Assembly: GCA_944322395.1 (NCBI GenBank)
Contig: CALUPA010000026.1
Span: forward strand, 1 to 33,233
Direction: 5' to 3'
Origin: an uncultured Phocaeicola sp.
GTDB lineage: Bacteria; Bacteroidota; Bacteroidia; Bacteroidales; Bacteroidaceae
DNA: 33,233 nt
Position 1 is the stretch's first letter, and each line of letters begins with the position of its first letter. The notes under the pieces were generated by a model. It did no database searches. It saw only the letters and a program-made list of their open reading frames with translations, and was not told where the DNA came from. The position numbers were made by a program, and so were the translations under genes. Below, piece after piece: positions 25,161-33,154 of the stretch.

Positions 25161-26291
25161 ATGAAATTTGAATTACAATACACTGACCCCAAAAGTAATG
25201 CACGAGCAGGGCTTATTACCACTGATCACGGGCAAATTGAAACGCCCATATTTATGCCGGTTGGTACACTGGGCACTGTCAAGGGGGTACAGCTTCCGGA
25301 ATTAAAGGAGGATATTAAAGCTCAGATTATATTGGGAAATACATATCATCTTTATCTCAGACCGGGACTGGATGTAATAGAAGGTGCTGGCGGACTACAT
25401 AAATTTAATGGTTTCGATCGTCCTATGCTTACTGATAGTGGTGGATTCCAGGTCTTTTCTCTGTCAGGCATAAGAAAAATGCGTGAAGAAGGTGTTGAAT
25501 TCCGTTCTCACATAGATGGTTCAAAACATTTGTTTACACCTGAAAAAGTTATGGACATTGAACGCACTATAGGTGCAGATATTATGATGGCCTTTGACGA
25601 ATGTGCACCGGGAACATCCGATTATAATTATGCCAAGAATTCTATGGAACTTACTCATAGATGGCTGGACAGATGCATTACACGATTCAACGAAACAGAG
25701 CCTAAATATGGATATAACCAGTCATTATTCCCTATAGTTCAAGGATGTGTTTATCCTGATTTGCGCAAGCGTTCCGCTGAATATATTGCATCGAAAGGTG
25801 CCGATGGCAATGCTATAGGTGGCTTGGCCGTTGGTGAACCAACAGATAAAATGTATGAGATGATAGAGGTTGTGAACGAGATACTTCCTAAAGATAAGCC
25901 TAGATATCTTATGGGTGTCGGTACACCTGTAAACATACTCGAAGGTATTGAAAGGGGAGTGGACATGTTTGATTGTGTGATGCCGACACGTAATGGTCGT
26001 AATGGTATGCTTTTTACCAAGAATGGTATCATGAACATGCGTAACAAAAAGTGGGAGAAAGATTATTCACCAATAGAAGCCGACGGAGCATCGTATGTTG
26101 ACACTTTATACAGCCGTGCATATCTCCGTCATTTGTTCCATGCCGAAGAATTGCTTGCGCTTCAGATTGCTTCCATACACAACCTGGCATTCTATCTGTG
26201 GTTAGTCAAGGAAGCTAGAGCCCACATAATTGCAGGTGATTTCTCTACATGGAAACCTGTTATGGTAGAACGCTTGTCTACACGATTATAG
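25161..26291 (+). CDS. tgt: queuine/preQ1 tRNA-guanine transglycosylase Tgt
   Basis: This 376-residue TIM-barrel enzyme exchanges G34 for preQ1 in tRNAs with GUN anticodons. TDSGGFQVFSLS near 91-102 holds the conserved Asp92. VQGCVYPDLR near 193-202 and the nucleophile Asp271 in FDCVMPTRNGRNG are intact. The zinc site is atypical. Where E. coli has CDCYTC, this protein reads GASYVD (309-314), so the three cysteine ligands become Gly309, Ser311 and Asp314, while the His of IHNL (340) remains. From memory this loss is shared by Bacteroidota Tgt proteins. The gene sits between lon and an lptF/G-type gene, 23 and 37 bases apart, suggesting one operon. Confidence 0.93.
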   Translation: MKFELQYTDPKSNARAGLITTDHGQIETPIFMPVGTLGTVKGVQLPELKEDIKAQIILGNTYHLYLRPGLDVIEGAGGLHKFNGFDRPMLTDSGGFQVFSLSGIRKMREEGVEFRSHIDGSKHLFTPEKVMDIERTIGADIMMAFDECAPGTSDYNYAKNSMELTHRWLDRCITRFNETEPKYGYNQSLFPIVQGCVYPDLRKRSAEYIASKGADGNAIGGLAVGEPTDKMYEMIEVVNEILPKDKPRYLMGVGTPVNILEGIERGVDMFDCVMPTRNGRNGMLFTKNGIMNMRNKKWEKDYSPIEADGASYVDTLYSRAYLRHLFHAEELLALQIASIHNLAFYLWLVKEARAHIIAGDFSTWKPVMVERLSTRL

Positions 26292-26328
26292 TAGAATAAT
26301 AGTTTTTATTGAAACACTGTTTGTTTAT

Positions 26329-27459
26329 ATGAAAGATAAACTCCTAAAATTCAGAGATAAATATCTGAAACGTTTTTGGCTGAGGAAGATTGATATATAT
26401 ATAATGAAAAAATTTCTCGGTACTTTCTTCTTTGCCTTAACGCTTATACTGTCTATATCCGTAGTTTTTGACATAAACGAGAATATAGATAGCTTTATTA
26501 ACAGTAAGGCACCTATCGAGGCTATCATATTTGACTATTATATGAATTTTGTGCCATATTATGCCAATCTTTTCAGCCCACTGTTTATCTTCATATCAGT
26601 AATATTTTTTACCAGTAAGCTGGCAGAGAATTCGGAAATAATAGCTATGTTTTCCACCGGAATGAGTTTCAAAAGGTTGTTAGTTCCTTATTTTTTGTCT
26701 GCTGCAATTATTGCTATAGGAAGTTATATTCTTAGTTCACAATTTATACCGAAAGGGAGTATTACAAGAATAGACTTTGAGACTAAATATAAAAATAAAA
26801 AAAAGGTGAACTATGCAAGGAATATCCAACTTGTTGTAGACACATCAACCATAGCCTATATGGAGAGGTATGAAAACTATAATCTGACAGGATATAGATT
26901 CTCCTTAGACAAATTTGAAGACAATAAACTGGTCTCGCATATGACTGCCAGACGTGTCACATATGATACCACAAAATTGCACAGATGGATTGTCAGAGAT
27001 TATATGATAAGAGAAATGAAGGGTATGAAGGAAATCATCACAAAAGGAGAGAAACTTGATACTATTATAAATATGGAGCCTCAGGATTTTCTTATAACGA
27101 GAGACCAGTTTGAAACCCTTACAAGCCCTGAACTTAAAACATATATAGACAATCAGAAGCGACGCGGATTTGCCAATATTAAAGAGTTCGAAGTTGAGTA
27201 CTACAAACGTATAGCAACTCCTTTCGCCGCTTTCATCCTGACTCTTATTGGAGCTTCCCTTTCTTCCAAGAAAGTAAAGGGAGGAATGGGAATGAATCTT
27301 GGGGTAGGTCTAGGATTGAGTGCTTCTTATATACTTTTCCAGACAATCACATCAACATTTGCCATAAGTGGTAATGTTCCGCCAATTGTTGCTGTGTGGA
27401 TACCTAATATATTATTTTTATTTATAGCAATATACTTATATATAAAAGCTCCAAAATAG
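26329..27459 (+). CDS. LptF/LptG family lipopolysaccharide export permease
   Basis: This 376-residue inner-membrane protein of the YjgP/YjgQ family forms the transmembrane part of the LptBFG transporter that extracts LPS. It opens with a basic stretch and YIMKKFLGTFFFALTLILS (first helix at about 27-47), then NFVPYYANLFSPLFIFISVIFFTSKL (helices 2 and 3). A beta-rich periplasmic jellyroll spans about 135-270, and three C-terminal helices start near ATPFAAFILTLIGASLSSKKVKGG. The start at 26329 is kept because the KIDIYIMKKF segment before the internal ATG at 26404 is family-typical. F cannot be told from G by eye. It ends the lon-tgt transcript at a strong terminator. Confidence 0.9.
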   Translation: MKDKLLKFRDKYLKRFWLRKIDIYIMKKFLGTFFFALTLILSISVVFDINENIDSFINSKAPIEAIIFDYYMNFVPYYANLFSPLFIFISVIFFTSKLAENSEIIAMFSTGMSFKRLLVPYFLSAAIIAIGSYILSSQFIPKGSITRIDFETKYKNKKKVNYARNIQLVVDTSTIAYMERYENYNLTGYRFSLDKFEDNKLVSHMTARRVTYDTTKLHRWIVRDYMIREMKGMKEIITKGEKLDTIINMEPQDFLITRDQFETLTSPELKTYIDNQKRRGFANIKEFEVEYYKRIATPFAAFILTLIGASLSSKKVKGGMGMNLGVGLGLSASYILFQTITSTFAISGNVPPIVAVWIPNILFLFIAIYLYIKAPK

Positions 27460-27485
27460 CAAATTATAATTGTTCTACTAGATAC

Positions 27486-27533
27486 ATAGCGCCTTGTAAA
27501 AATACGATAAATTTTTGCAAGGCGCTATTTTTA
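27486..27533 (+). terminator. strong intrinsic terminator after the lptF/G-type gene
   Basis: An 18-base stem (27486-27503 with 27511-27528, core ATAGCGCCTTG / CAAGGCGCTAT, one G-U pair) closes on the 7-base loop ACGATAA and runs into a T tract. It ends the lon-tgt-lpt transcript. Confidence 0.92.
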
Positions 27534-27616
27534 CACCATAGGCTCATGGCATTTTTATTTTTTAACACTTGCAGAATTTACCTATTTTCTTGGCAAGAAG
27601 TTATGTATTTACCCTT

Positions 27617-27675
27617 ATAATATTCCAACGTTAAAAATACAATAACATAATTATGTAGTCGCTTTGGAATATTAT
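27617..27675. promoter_or_regulatory. nested palindromes upstream of the xylose regulator
   Basis: Two 12-base arms, ATAATATTCCAA (27617-27628) and TTGGAATATTAT (27664-27675), are perfect inverted repeats. The 35-base spacer holds a second perfect 12-base palindrome, ACATAATTATGT (27645-27656). No T tract follows, so this is not a normal terminator. It could be an operator pair or a cruciform-prone site. It lies about 245 bases upstream of the regulator's ATG. Confidence 0.4.
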
Positions 27676-27739
27676 TGTAACCTCTTGTAAAATAAACGAT
27701 TTACTCCTGACATAACGAAATGACGGTCATATAACAAAC

Positions 27740-27805
27740 TTACGTAAATTACATATTGTATCTTATACAAAAAGCTAAGCCGTAGATATTGTATCATCTA
27801 TGATA
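27740..27805. promoter_or_regulatory. cluster of dyads with a 33-base direct repeat, upstream of xylR
   Basis: ATATTGTATC occurs at 27753-27762 and again at 27786-27795, about three helical turns apart. Each copy runs into a dyad: TTGTAT-CTT-ATACAA at 27756-27770 and TATCAT-CT-ATGATA at 27792-27805. TTACGTAA (27740-27747) is a further palindrome. The position, roughly 55-120 bases before the -33 box, would suit activator sites. The rest of the 461-base gap (27534-27616, 27676-27739 and 27806-27860) shows nothing else I can name. Confidence 0.4.
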
Positions 27806-27860
27806 TGTATTCTATTGATAACTAATATTATATGAAGAATAAAATTTTCTCTTTTATTTC

Positions 27861-27891
27861 TTGCGTAATTAAAAATAATACTCTTTATTTG
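27861..27891 (+). promoter_or_regulatory. promoter for the xylose operon
   Basis: TTG at 27861-27863, a 20-base spacer and TTTATTTG at 27884-27891 match the Bacteroidota promoter with one deviation in the -7 box. The regulator's ATG lies 29 bases downstream at 27921. Confidence 0.6.
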
Positions 27892-27920
27892 CACTCGGAA
27901 AACAAATAAATCATATAAAT

Positions 27921-28646
27921 ATGGAACACAAGATGCCTTTAGCTAACAATCATATTTCCGTAGACTGCGTTGTCGTAGGATTTGACGGTGAACGTTTGCG
28001 GGTACTTCTTATCAGACGAATAGGAGAAGATAATACAGGAGAAGTATTTCATGATATGAAACTACCAGGTAGCCTTATTTATATGGATGAAGACTTGGAT
28101 GGTGCGGCCATGCGTGTACTGAATGAACTGACAGGATTCAAGAATGTCAATCTCATGCAATTTAAGGCATTTGGTTCAAAAGACAGAACAAAGAATCCCA
28201 AAGATGTCAGATGGCTGGAAAGAGCGGAAAAGGCTAAAGTGGAACGTATCGTTACAATAGCATATCTTTCTCTGGTAAAAATAGACAGAGCATTAAATAA
28301 GAATCTGGACAATTTTCAAGCAGAATGGGTACCGCTTGATGAAATAAAAGATTTGGCTTTTGACCATAATCTGATTATAGAAGAGGCTATGAAGTTTATA
28401 CGACAGTATGTGGAGTTTAACCCATCATGTTTGTTTGACCTTTTGCCAAGAAAATTCACTGCATTGCAATTGAGAGTTCTATATGAGGTTTTGTTTGGGA
28501 AACAGATAGATGTGAGGAATTTTCATAAAAAAATAATGATGATGGATTATGTGATACCAATGGATGAATTTCAACAAGGAGTTTCTCATAGAGCTGCCAG
28601 ATACTATAAGTTTGATAAAAAAATATATAATAAAACAAGAAGATAA
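27921..28646 (+). CDS. xylR: Nudix-domain xylose operon regulator (NrtR/XylR-like)
   Basis: This 241-residue protein has an N-terminal Nudix fold (about 10-150) and a C-terminal winged-helix DNA-binding region (about 155-235, around RKFTALQLRVLYEVLFGKQIDVRNFHKKI), the layout of NrtR-type regulators. The Nudix box is degenerate. In place of REUxEExGU it reads RVLNELTGF (65-73), losing two of three metal-binding glutamates, so hydrolysis is unlikely and the domain probably senses a sugar or nucleotide ligand. The gene directly precedes xylB (17 bases) and so is probably autoregulated. The name XylR is used for such proteins in Bacteroides; the ligand is inferred. Confidence 0.83.
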   Translation: MEHKMPLANNHISVDCVVVGFDGERLRVLLIRRIGEDNTGEVFHDMKLPGSLIYMDEDLDGAAMRVLNELTGFKNVNLMQFKAFGSKDRTKNPKDVRWLERAEKAKVERIVTIAYLSLVKIDRALNKNLDNFQAEWVPLDEIKDLAFDHNLIIEEAMKFIRQYVEFNPSCLFDLLPRKFTALQLRVLYEVLFGKQIDVRNFHKKIMMMDYVIPMDEFQQGVSHRAARYYKFDKKIYNKTRR

Positions 28647-28663
28647 TCTAAAACTATAATAAC

Positions 28664-30145
28664 ATGTATTTATTAGGATATGATATTGGTAGCTCGTCGG
28701 TTAAGGCGAGTTTGGTAAATGCCCTTACAGGCAAGTGTGTAGCTTCGGCTTTCTACCCAAAAACAGAAGCAGCTATTATAGCTGTAAAACAAGGATGGGC
28801 AGAACAAGAACCAGCTAATTGGTGGGAAAACCTTAAGCTTTCTACAAAAGCTATAATGTCAGAGTCTGGAGTTAAGGCAGAAGACATCAAGGCAATAGGT
28901 ATTTCATACCAGATGCACGGACTCGTATGTGTAGACAAAAATCAGAATGTACTTCGTCCAGCTATTATATGGTGCGACTCAAGAGCTGTGCCTTACGGCC
29001 AGAAAGCATTCCAGACTATAGGTGAAGAGAAATGCTTGTCACACCTTTTGAATTCACCAGGCAACTTTACGGCATCAAAGCTTGCATGGATAAAGGAAAA
29101 CGAACCGGAGATTTTTGAGAAAATCTACAAGATAATGCTTCCAGGCGATTACATAGCAATGCGACTCACAGGTGAAATATGTACTACAGTTTCAGGATTG
29201 TCAGAAGGTATGTTCTGGGATTTCAAAAATAACCGCGTTGCAGATTTCCTTATGGACTATTATGGTTTCGACCAGTCTATAATTGCTGATATCAAACCTA
29301 CTTTCTCTGAACAGGGTAGGGTGACAGCAGCTGCAGCTCAGGAATTGGGACTTAAAGAAGGTATACCAGTGACATACCGTGCAGGCGACCAGCCAAACAA
29401 TGCATTGTCGCTTAATGTATTCAATCCGGGTGAAATTGCTTCTACAGCAGGAACATCAGGCGTTGTATACGGTGTGAATGGCAAAGTAAACTACGATCCG
29501 AAATCAAGAGTAAACACTTTCGCTCATGTTAATCACACAGAAGAGCAGACACGTCTTGGAGTATTGTTGTGTATCAATGGTACAGGTATCCTGAATTCAT
29601 GGATTAAGCGTACCGTAGTTCCTGAAGGTGTATCATATGCAGAGATGAATGATTTGGCTGCACAAGCACCAATAGGAGCAGGTGGTGTAAGTATACTGCC
29701 ATTTGGCAATGGAGCAGAACGTATGCTTCAAAACAAGGAGACTGGATGCTCTATCAATGGTGTAAACTTCAATCTACATACCCGCAATCATATCATACGC
29801 GCTGCACAAGAAGGAATCGTATTCTCATTCAAGTATGGTATTGATATCATGAAAGGCATGGGTATGGACGTACATAAGATTCATGCTGGACATGCAAATA
29901 TGTTCCTTAGCCCAATTTTCCGCGAAACACTGGCTGGTGTGACAGGTGCTACAATTGAACTGTATGATACTGACGGTTCTGTAGGTGCAGCCAAAGGTGC
30001 CGGAATGGGAGCTGGAATATATAAGGACAACAACGAAGCATTTGCAACACTCGAAAAACTTCAAGTAATAGAACCAAAAGCACAGGATGCCAATGCATAT
30101 GCAGATGCATACGGACGCTGGGTAGAATACTTGGAGAAAATCTGA
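28664..30145 (+). CDS. xylB: xylulokinase
   Basis: This 493-residue FGGY carbohydrate kinase phosphorylates D-xylulose to xylulose-5-phosphate for the pentose phosphate pathway. The N-terminal ATP-grasp-like phosphate loop is DIGSSSVKASL at about 6-16. QMHGLV near 83-88 and WCDSRA near 105 carry sugar-binding residues typical of xylulokinases, and RAGDQPNNAL near 242 carries the catalytic Asp. The C-terminal domain has the GAAKGAG glycine segment near 445. The family is large, but the adjacent xylose isomerase and xylose symporter genes make xylulose the obvious substrate. It follows the regulator by 17 bases. Confidence 0.94.
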   Translation: MYLLGYDIGSSSVKASLVNALTGKCVASAFYPKTEAAIIAVKQGWAEQEPANWWENLKLSTKAIMSESGVKAEDIKAIGISYQMHGLVCVDKNQNVLRPAIIWCDSRAVPYGQKAFQTIGEEKCLSHLLNSPGNFTASKLAWIKENEPEIFEKIYKIMLPGDYIAMRLTGEICTTVSGLSEGMFWDFKNNRVADFLMDYYGFDQSIIADIKPTFSEQGRVTAAAAQELGLKEGIPVTYRAGDQPNNALSLNVFNPGEIASTAGTSGVVYGVNGKVNYDPKSRVNTFAHVNHTEEQTRLGVLLCINGTGILNSWIKRTVVPEGVSYAEMNDLAAQAPIGAGGVSILPFGNGAERMLQNKETGCSINGVNFNLHTRNHIIRAAQEGIVFSFKYGIDIMKGMGMDVHKIHAGHANMFLSPIFRETLAGVTGATIELYDTDGSVGAAKGAGMGAGIYKDNNEAFATLEKLQVIEPKAQDANAYADAYGRWVEYLEKI

Positions 30146-30222
30146 GAAACAGAAAAAAAATAAAAAACATAAGAATAAATGAAGTTTCAACTTTAATATT
30201 AACTTTTTAAATTTTGAATATT

Positions 30223-31539
30223 ATGGCAACAAAAGAGTATTTTCCTGGAATTGAGAAAATCAAATTTGAAGGTGTAGAAAGCAAAAACCCTATGGCTTTC
30301 CGTTATTATGACGCTGAAAAAGTAGTTTTGGGCAAAAAAATGAAAGACTGGTTGAAATTCTCTATGGCATGGTGGCACACACTTTGTGCTGAAGGTGCTG
30401 ACCAGTTTGGTGGTGGTACAAAATCTTTCCCATGGAAGACTAGTGCAGACAAAGTTCAGGCTGCTAAGGATAAAGCTGATGCCGGATTCGAAATCATGCA
30501 GAAATTAGGTATAGAATACTACTGCTTCCACGATGTTGACCTTTGTGATGAAGCTGAAACAATCGAAGAATATGAAGCAAACTTGAAAGAAGTTGTTGCT
30601 TACTTGAAACAGAAACAGGCTGAAACTGGTATCAAACTGTTGTGGGGTACTGCAAACGTATTCGGACACGCTCGTTATATGAACGGTGCTGCTACAAACC
30701 CTGATTTCGACGTTGTAGCTCGTGCTGCTGTTCAGGTTAAGAATGCTATCGACGCTACTATCGAACTTGGTGGTATGAACTACGTATTCTGGGGTGGTCG
30801 TGAAGGTTATATGTCACTTCTTAACACAGACCAGAAACGTGAAAAAGAACACTTGGCTCAGATGTTGACTTTGGCTCGCGACTACGCTCGTTCTAAAGGC
30901 TTTACAGGTACATTCCTTATCGAACCTAAACCAATGGAACCATCTAAGCATCAGTATGACGTAGACACTGAAACAGTTATCGGTTTCTTGAAAGCTCACA
31001 ATCTTGACAAGGATTTCAAAGTAAATATCGAAGTTAACCACGCTACTCTTGCTGGTCATACATTCGAACACGAACTTGCAGTAGCTGTTGACAATGGTAT
31101 GCTTGGTTCTATCGATGCTAACCGTGGTGACTATCAGAACGGATGGGATACAGACCAGTTCCCTATCGACAACTACGAATTAATCCAGGCTATGATGCAG
31201 ATTATCCGTGGTGGTGGTCTTGGAAATGGTGGTACTAACTTCGATGCTAAGACTCGTCGTAACTCTACTGACCTTGAAGATATCTTCATCGCTCACATCG
31301 CTGGTATGGATGCTATGGCTCGTGCTCTTGAAAATGCAGCTCGTTTGCTTGAAGAATCTCCATACAAGAAGATGCTTGCAGACCGTTATGCTTCATTTGA
31401 CAGCGGTAAGGGTAAAGAATTCGAAGAAGGAAAACTTACTCTTGAAGATGTAGTTGCTTATGCTAAGACTGTAGGCGAACCAAAACAGACAAGCGGTAAG
31501 CAGGAACTTTACGAGGCTATTGTAAATATGTATTGCTAA
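30223..31539 (+). CDS. xylA: xylose isomerase
   Basis: This 438-residue class II xylose isomerase interconverts D-xylose and D-xylulose. It begins [17 protein letters not shown]; the TTG 9 bases upstream is not preferred. Active-site segments are YYCFHDVDL near 102-110 (catalytic His), [16 protein letters not shown] near 230-245 (metal-binding Glu and base-pairing Lys), [18 protein letters not shown] near 268-285, and [17 protein letters not shown] near 303-319 (metal-binding Asp). Codon use is strongly biased to GCT, GGT, CGT and CTT, unlike neighbouring genes, a sign of high expression. xylB precedes it and the xylE-type gene follows after a structured spacer. Confidence 0.97.
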   Translation: MATKEYFPGIEKIKFEGVESKNPMAFRYYDAEKVVLGKKMKDWLKFSMAWWHTLCAEGADQFGGGTKSFPWKTSADKVQAAKDKADAGFEIMQKLGIEYYCFHDVDLCDEAETIEEYEANLKEVVAYLKQKQAETGIKLLWGTANVFGHARYMNGAATNPDFDVVARAAVQVKNAIDATIELGGMNYVFWGGREGYMSLLNTDQKREKEHLAQMLTLARDYARSKGFTGTFLIEPKPMEPSKHQYDVDTETVIGFLKAHNLDKDFKVNIEVNHATLAGHTFEHELAVAVDNGMLGSIDANRGDYQNGWDTDQFPIDNYELIQAMMQIIRGGGLGNGGTNFDAKTRRNSTDLEDIFIAHIAGMDAMARALENAARLLEESPYKKMLADRYASFDSGKGKEFEEGKLTLEDVVAYAKTVGEPKQTSGKQELYEAIVNMYC

Positions 31540-31565
31540 TATCTGATTAATAAATAGTCAGAAAC

Positions 31566-31634
31566 ATGGTCGGCGCACGGCTGTCGGCGGTATTTTACCT
31601 AAGGCAGCAGTGTGTCGGCTTATTTCGTTTTTTC
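31566..31634 (+). ncRNA. extended hairpin between xylA and xylE
   Basis: A long imperfect stem spans 31568-31620. The outer arm is 31568-31578 with 31610-31620 (11 pairs, four G-U), then a 1x1 loop. GCTGTC (31580-31585) pairs with GGCAGC (31603-31608), then a 3x3 loop. GGTA (31589-31592) pairs with TACC (31596-31599) around TTT. A T-rich stretch follows, with TTTTTT at 31628-31633. It is much more GC-rich than its surroundings. The G-U pairs favour function as plus-strand RNA: a leaky terminator, mRNA stabiliser or attenuator. A 25-codon ORF (ATG 31566, stop ending 31643) overlaps it. I know of no named family. Confidence 0.5.
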
Positions 31635-31656
31635 ATTAATTAAAAATCTTGTTATT

Positions 31657-33135
31657 ATGAATAATACAGAAAAAGGCAGCAAAGCCTATCTCTTTTCCAT
31701 AGTCCTCGTTGCAGTGTTGGGAGGATTATTGTTCGGATACGACACTGCGGTTATTTCAGGAGCCGAAAAAGGACTTCAGGCATTCTTTATGGGTGCAAGT
31801 GATTTTACTTATACAGATGCGTGGCATGGCATTACTTCTTCCAGTGCACTTATAGGTTGTATCATCGGTAGTGCCATATCAGGTTTCTTTGCTTCGAGAT
31901 TCGGACGTAAGAATTCGCTATTTATGGCAGGTATTATGTTCTTTCTTTCAGCATTAGGTTCATATTGGCCAGAGTTCCTTTTCTTTGATTATGGAAAACC
32001 TACATATTCATTATTGATTGCTTTTAATTTCTATCGTGTTTTAGGGGGAGTAGGTGTAGGTTTGGCTTCTGCTATTTGTCCTATGTATATTGCAGAAATA
32101 GCACCTAGCAATATTCGTGGTACATTGGTTTCTTGGAATCAGTTCGCTATTATATTTGGTCAGCTGGTAGTTTATTTCGTTAATTTCCTCATACTTGGTG
32201 ATAATATAAATCCTGTTATTAAAGCAGTAGAAGGTGTAAATCAGATTATTAATCCTGGAGAAGCAGCATGGACTATCGAAACAGGATGGAGACTGATGTT
32301 TGTCAGCGAGGCGGTCCCTGCAGGTCTTTTCACACTGCTTGTCCTGCTTGTGCCTGAAACTCCTAGATACCTTGCAATGGTAGGCAAGGATGAAAAGGCA
32401 TTGTTTGTACTCAGTAGAATCAATGGTCTCACTCAGGCAAAGGCAATACTTCAGGATATTAAGGCTACTGCAGAAGAAAAGACAGAAAAGCTATTCACAT
32501 ATGGATGGACAGTTATATTCGTAGGTATAATGCTGAGTGTATTCCAGCAAGCTGTAGGTATCAATGCCGTACTGTATTTTGCACCTCGCATATTTGAAAG
32601 TATGGGTATGGGTAATCCTATGGTTCAAACAGTATTCATGGGAGTTGTAAATATTCTATTTACTTTACTTGCCATTTTCACAGTTGAACGTCTTGGCAGA
32701 AAGCCTCTTCTTATATGGGGATCTATAGGTATGGCTATTGGAGCATTGGGAGTAGCACTAAGTAATGCTGTAACAGGTCTTCCAGCAATTGTTCCGGTTG
32801 TCAGCATTATGATATACAGCGCTTCGTTCATGTTCAGTTGGGGTCCTATATGCTGGGTTCTTATAGCAGAGATTTTCCCTAATACAATCCGTGGCGGTGC
32901 TGTAGCAATAGCAGTAGCATTCCAGTGGATATTCAACTTTATAGTTTCGTCTACATTCCTGCCAATGTACAATATGAGTGCCGGGGATATGGGAGTTAAA
33001 TTTGGACACATGTTTGTATACGGATTATATGGAGTGATTTGTGTTCTTGCAGCGGTATTCGTTTGGAAGATGGTTCCAGAAACCAAAGGTAAGACACTCG
33101 AAGACATGACAAGACTTTGGAAAAAGAACAAATAA
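31657..33135 (+). CDS. xylE: D-xylose:H+ symporter, MFS sugar porter family
   Basis: This 492-residue sugar porter has about twelve transmembrane helices. Family signatures are GGLLFGYDTAVISGAE near 22-37, RFGRKNS near 87, PMYIAEIAPSNIRG near 148-161, VPETPRYLAM near 231, QQAVGINAVLYFAPRIF near 290-306 and VPETKGKTLEDM near 475-486. GYDTAVISG and QQAVGIN are the sugar-binding helices of XylE. The GTG at 31612 is rejected because the first residues it adds are unlike the family and lie inside the hairpin; ATG 31657 gives a normal N-terminus (MNNTEKGSKAYL). It is last in the xylose operon, bringing in xylose with a proton. No terminator is seen before the IS-like sequence. Confidence 0.93.
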   Translation: MNNTEKGSKAYLFSIVLVAVLGGLLFGYDTAVISGAEKGLQAFFMGASDFTYTDAWHGITSSSALIGCIIGSAISGFFASRFGRKNSLFMAGIMFFLSALGSYWPEFLFFDYGKPTYSLLIAFNFYRVLGGVGVGLASAICPMYIAEIAPSNIRGTLVSWNQFAIIFGQLVVYFVNFLILGDNINPVIKAVEGVNQIINPGEAAWTIETGWRLMFVSEAVPAGLFTLLVLLVPETPRYLAMVGKDEKALFVLSRINGLTQAKAILQDIKATAEEKTEKLFTYGWTVIFVGIMLSVFQQAVGINAVLYFAPRIFESMGMGNPMVQTVFMGVVNILFTLLAIFTVERLGRKPLLIWGSIGMAIGALGVALSNAVTGLPAIVPVVSIMIYSASFMFSWGPICWVLIAEIFPNTIRGGAVAIAVAFQWIFNFIVSSTFLPMYNMSAGDMGVKFGHMFVYGLYGVICVLAAVFVWKMVPETKGKTLEDMTRLWKKNK

Positions 33136-33154
33136 ACCAATCCATCCTGCATTT

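Noticed and set aside
31612-31656. GTG-initiated extension of the xylose symporter
   Set aside because: It starts inside the hairpin, and the added residues are not typical of sugar porters; ATG 31657 gives a normal N-terminus.
32625-33152. 175-codon minus-strand open frame inside xylE
   Set aside because: It lies antisense to a strongly recognised transporter, and its composition mirrors that gene's codons.
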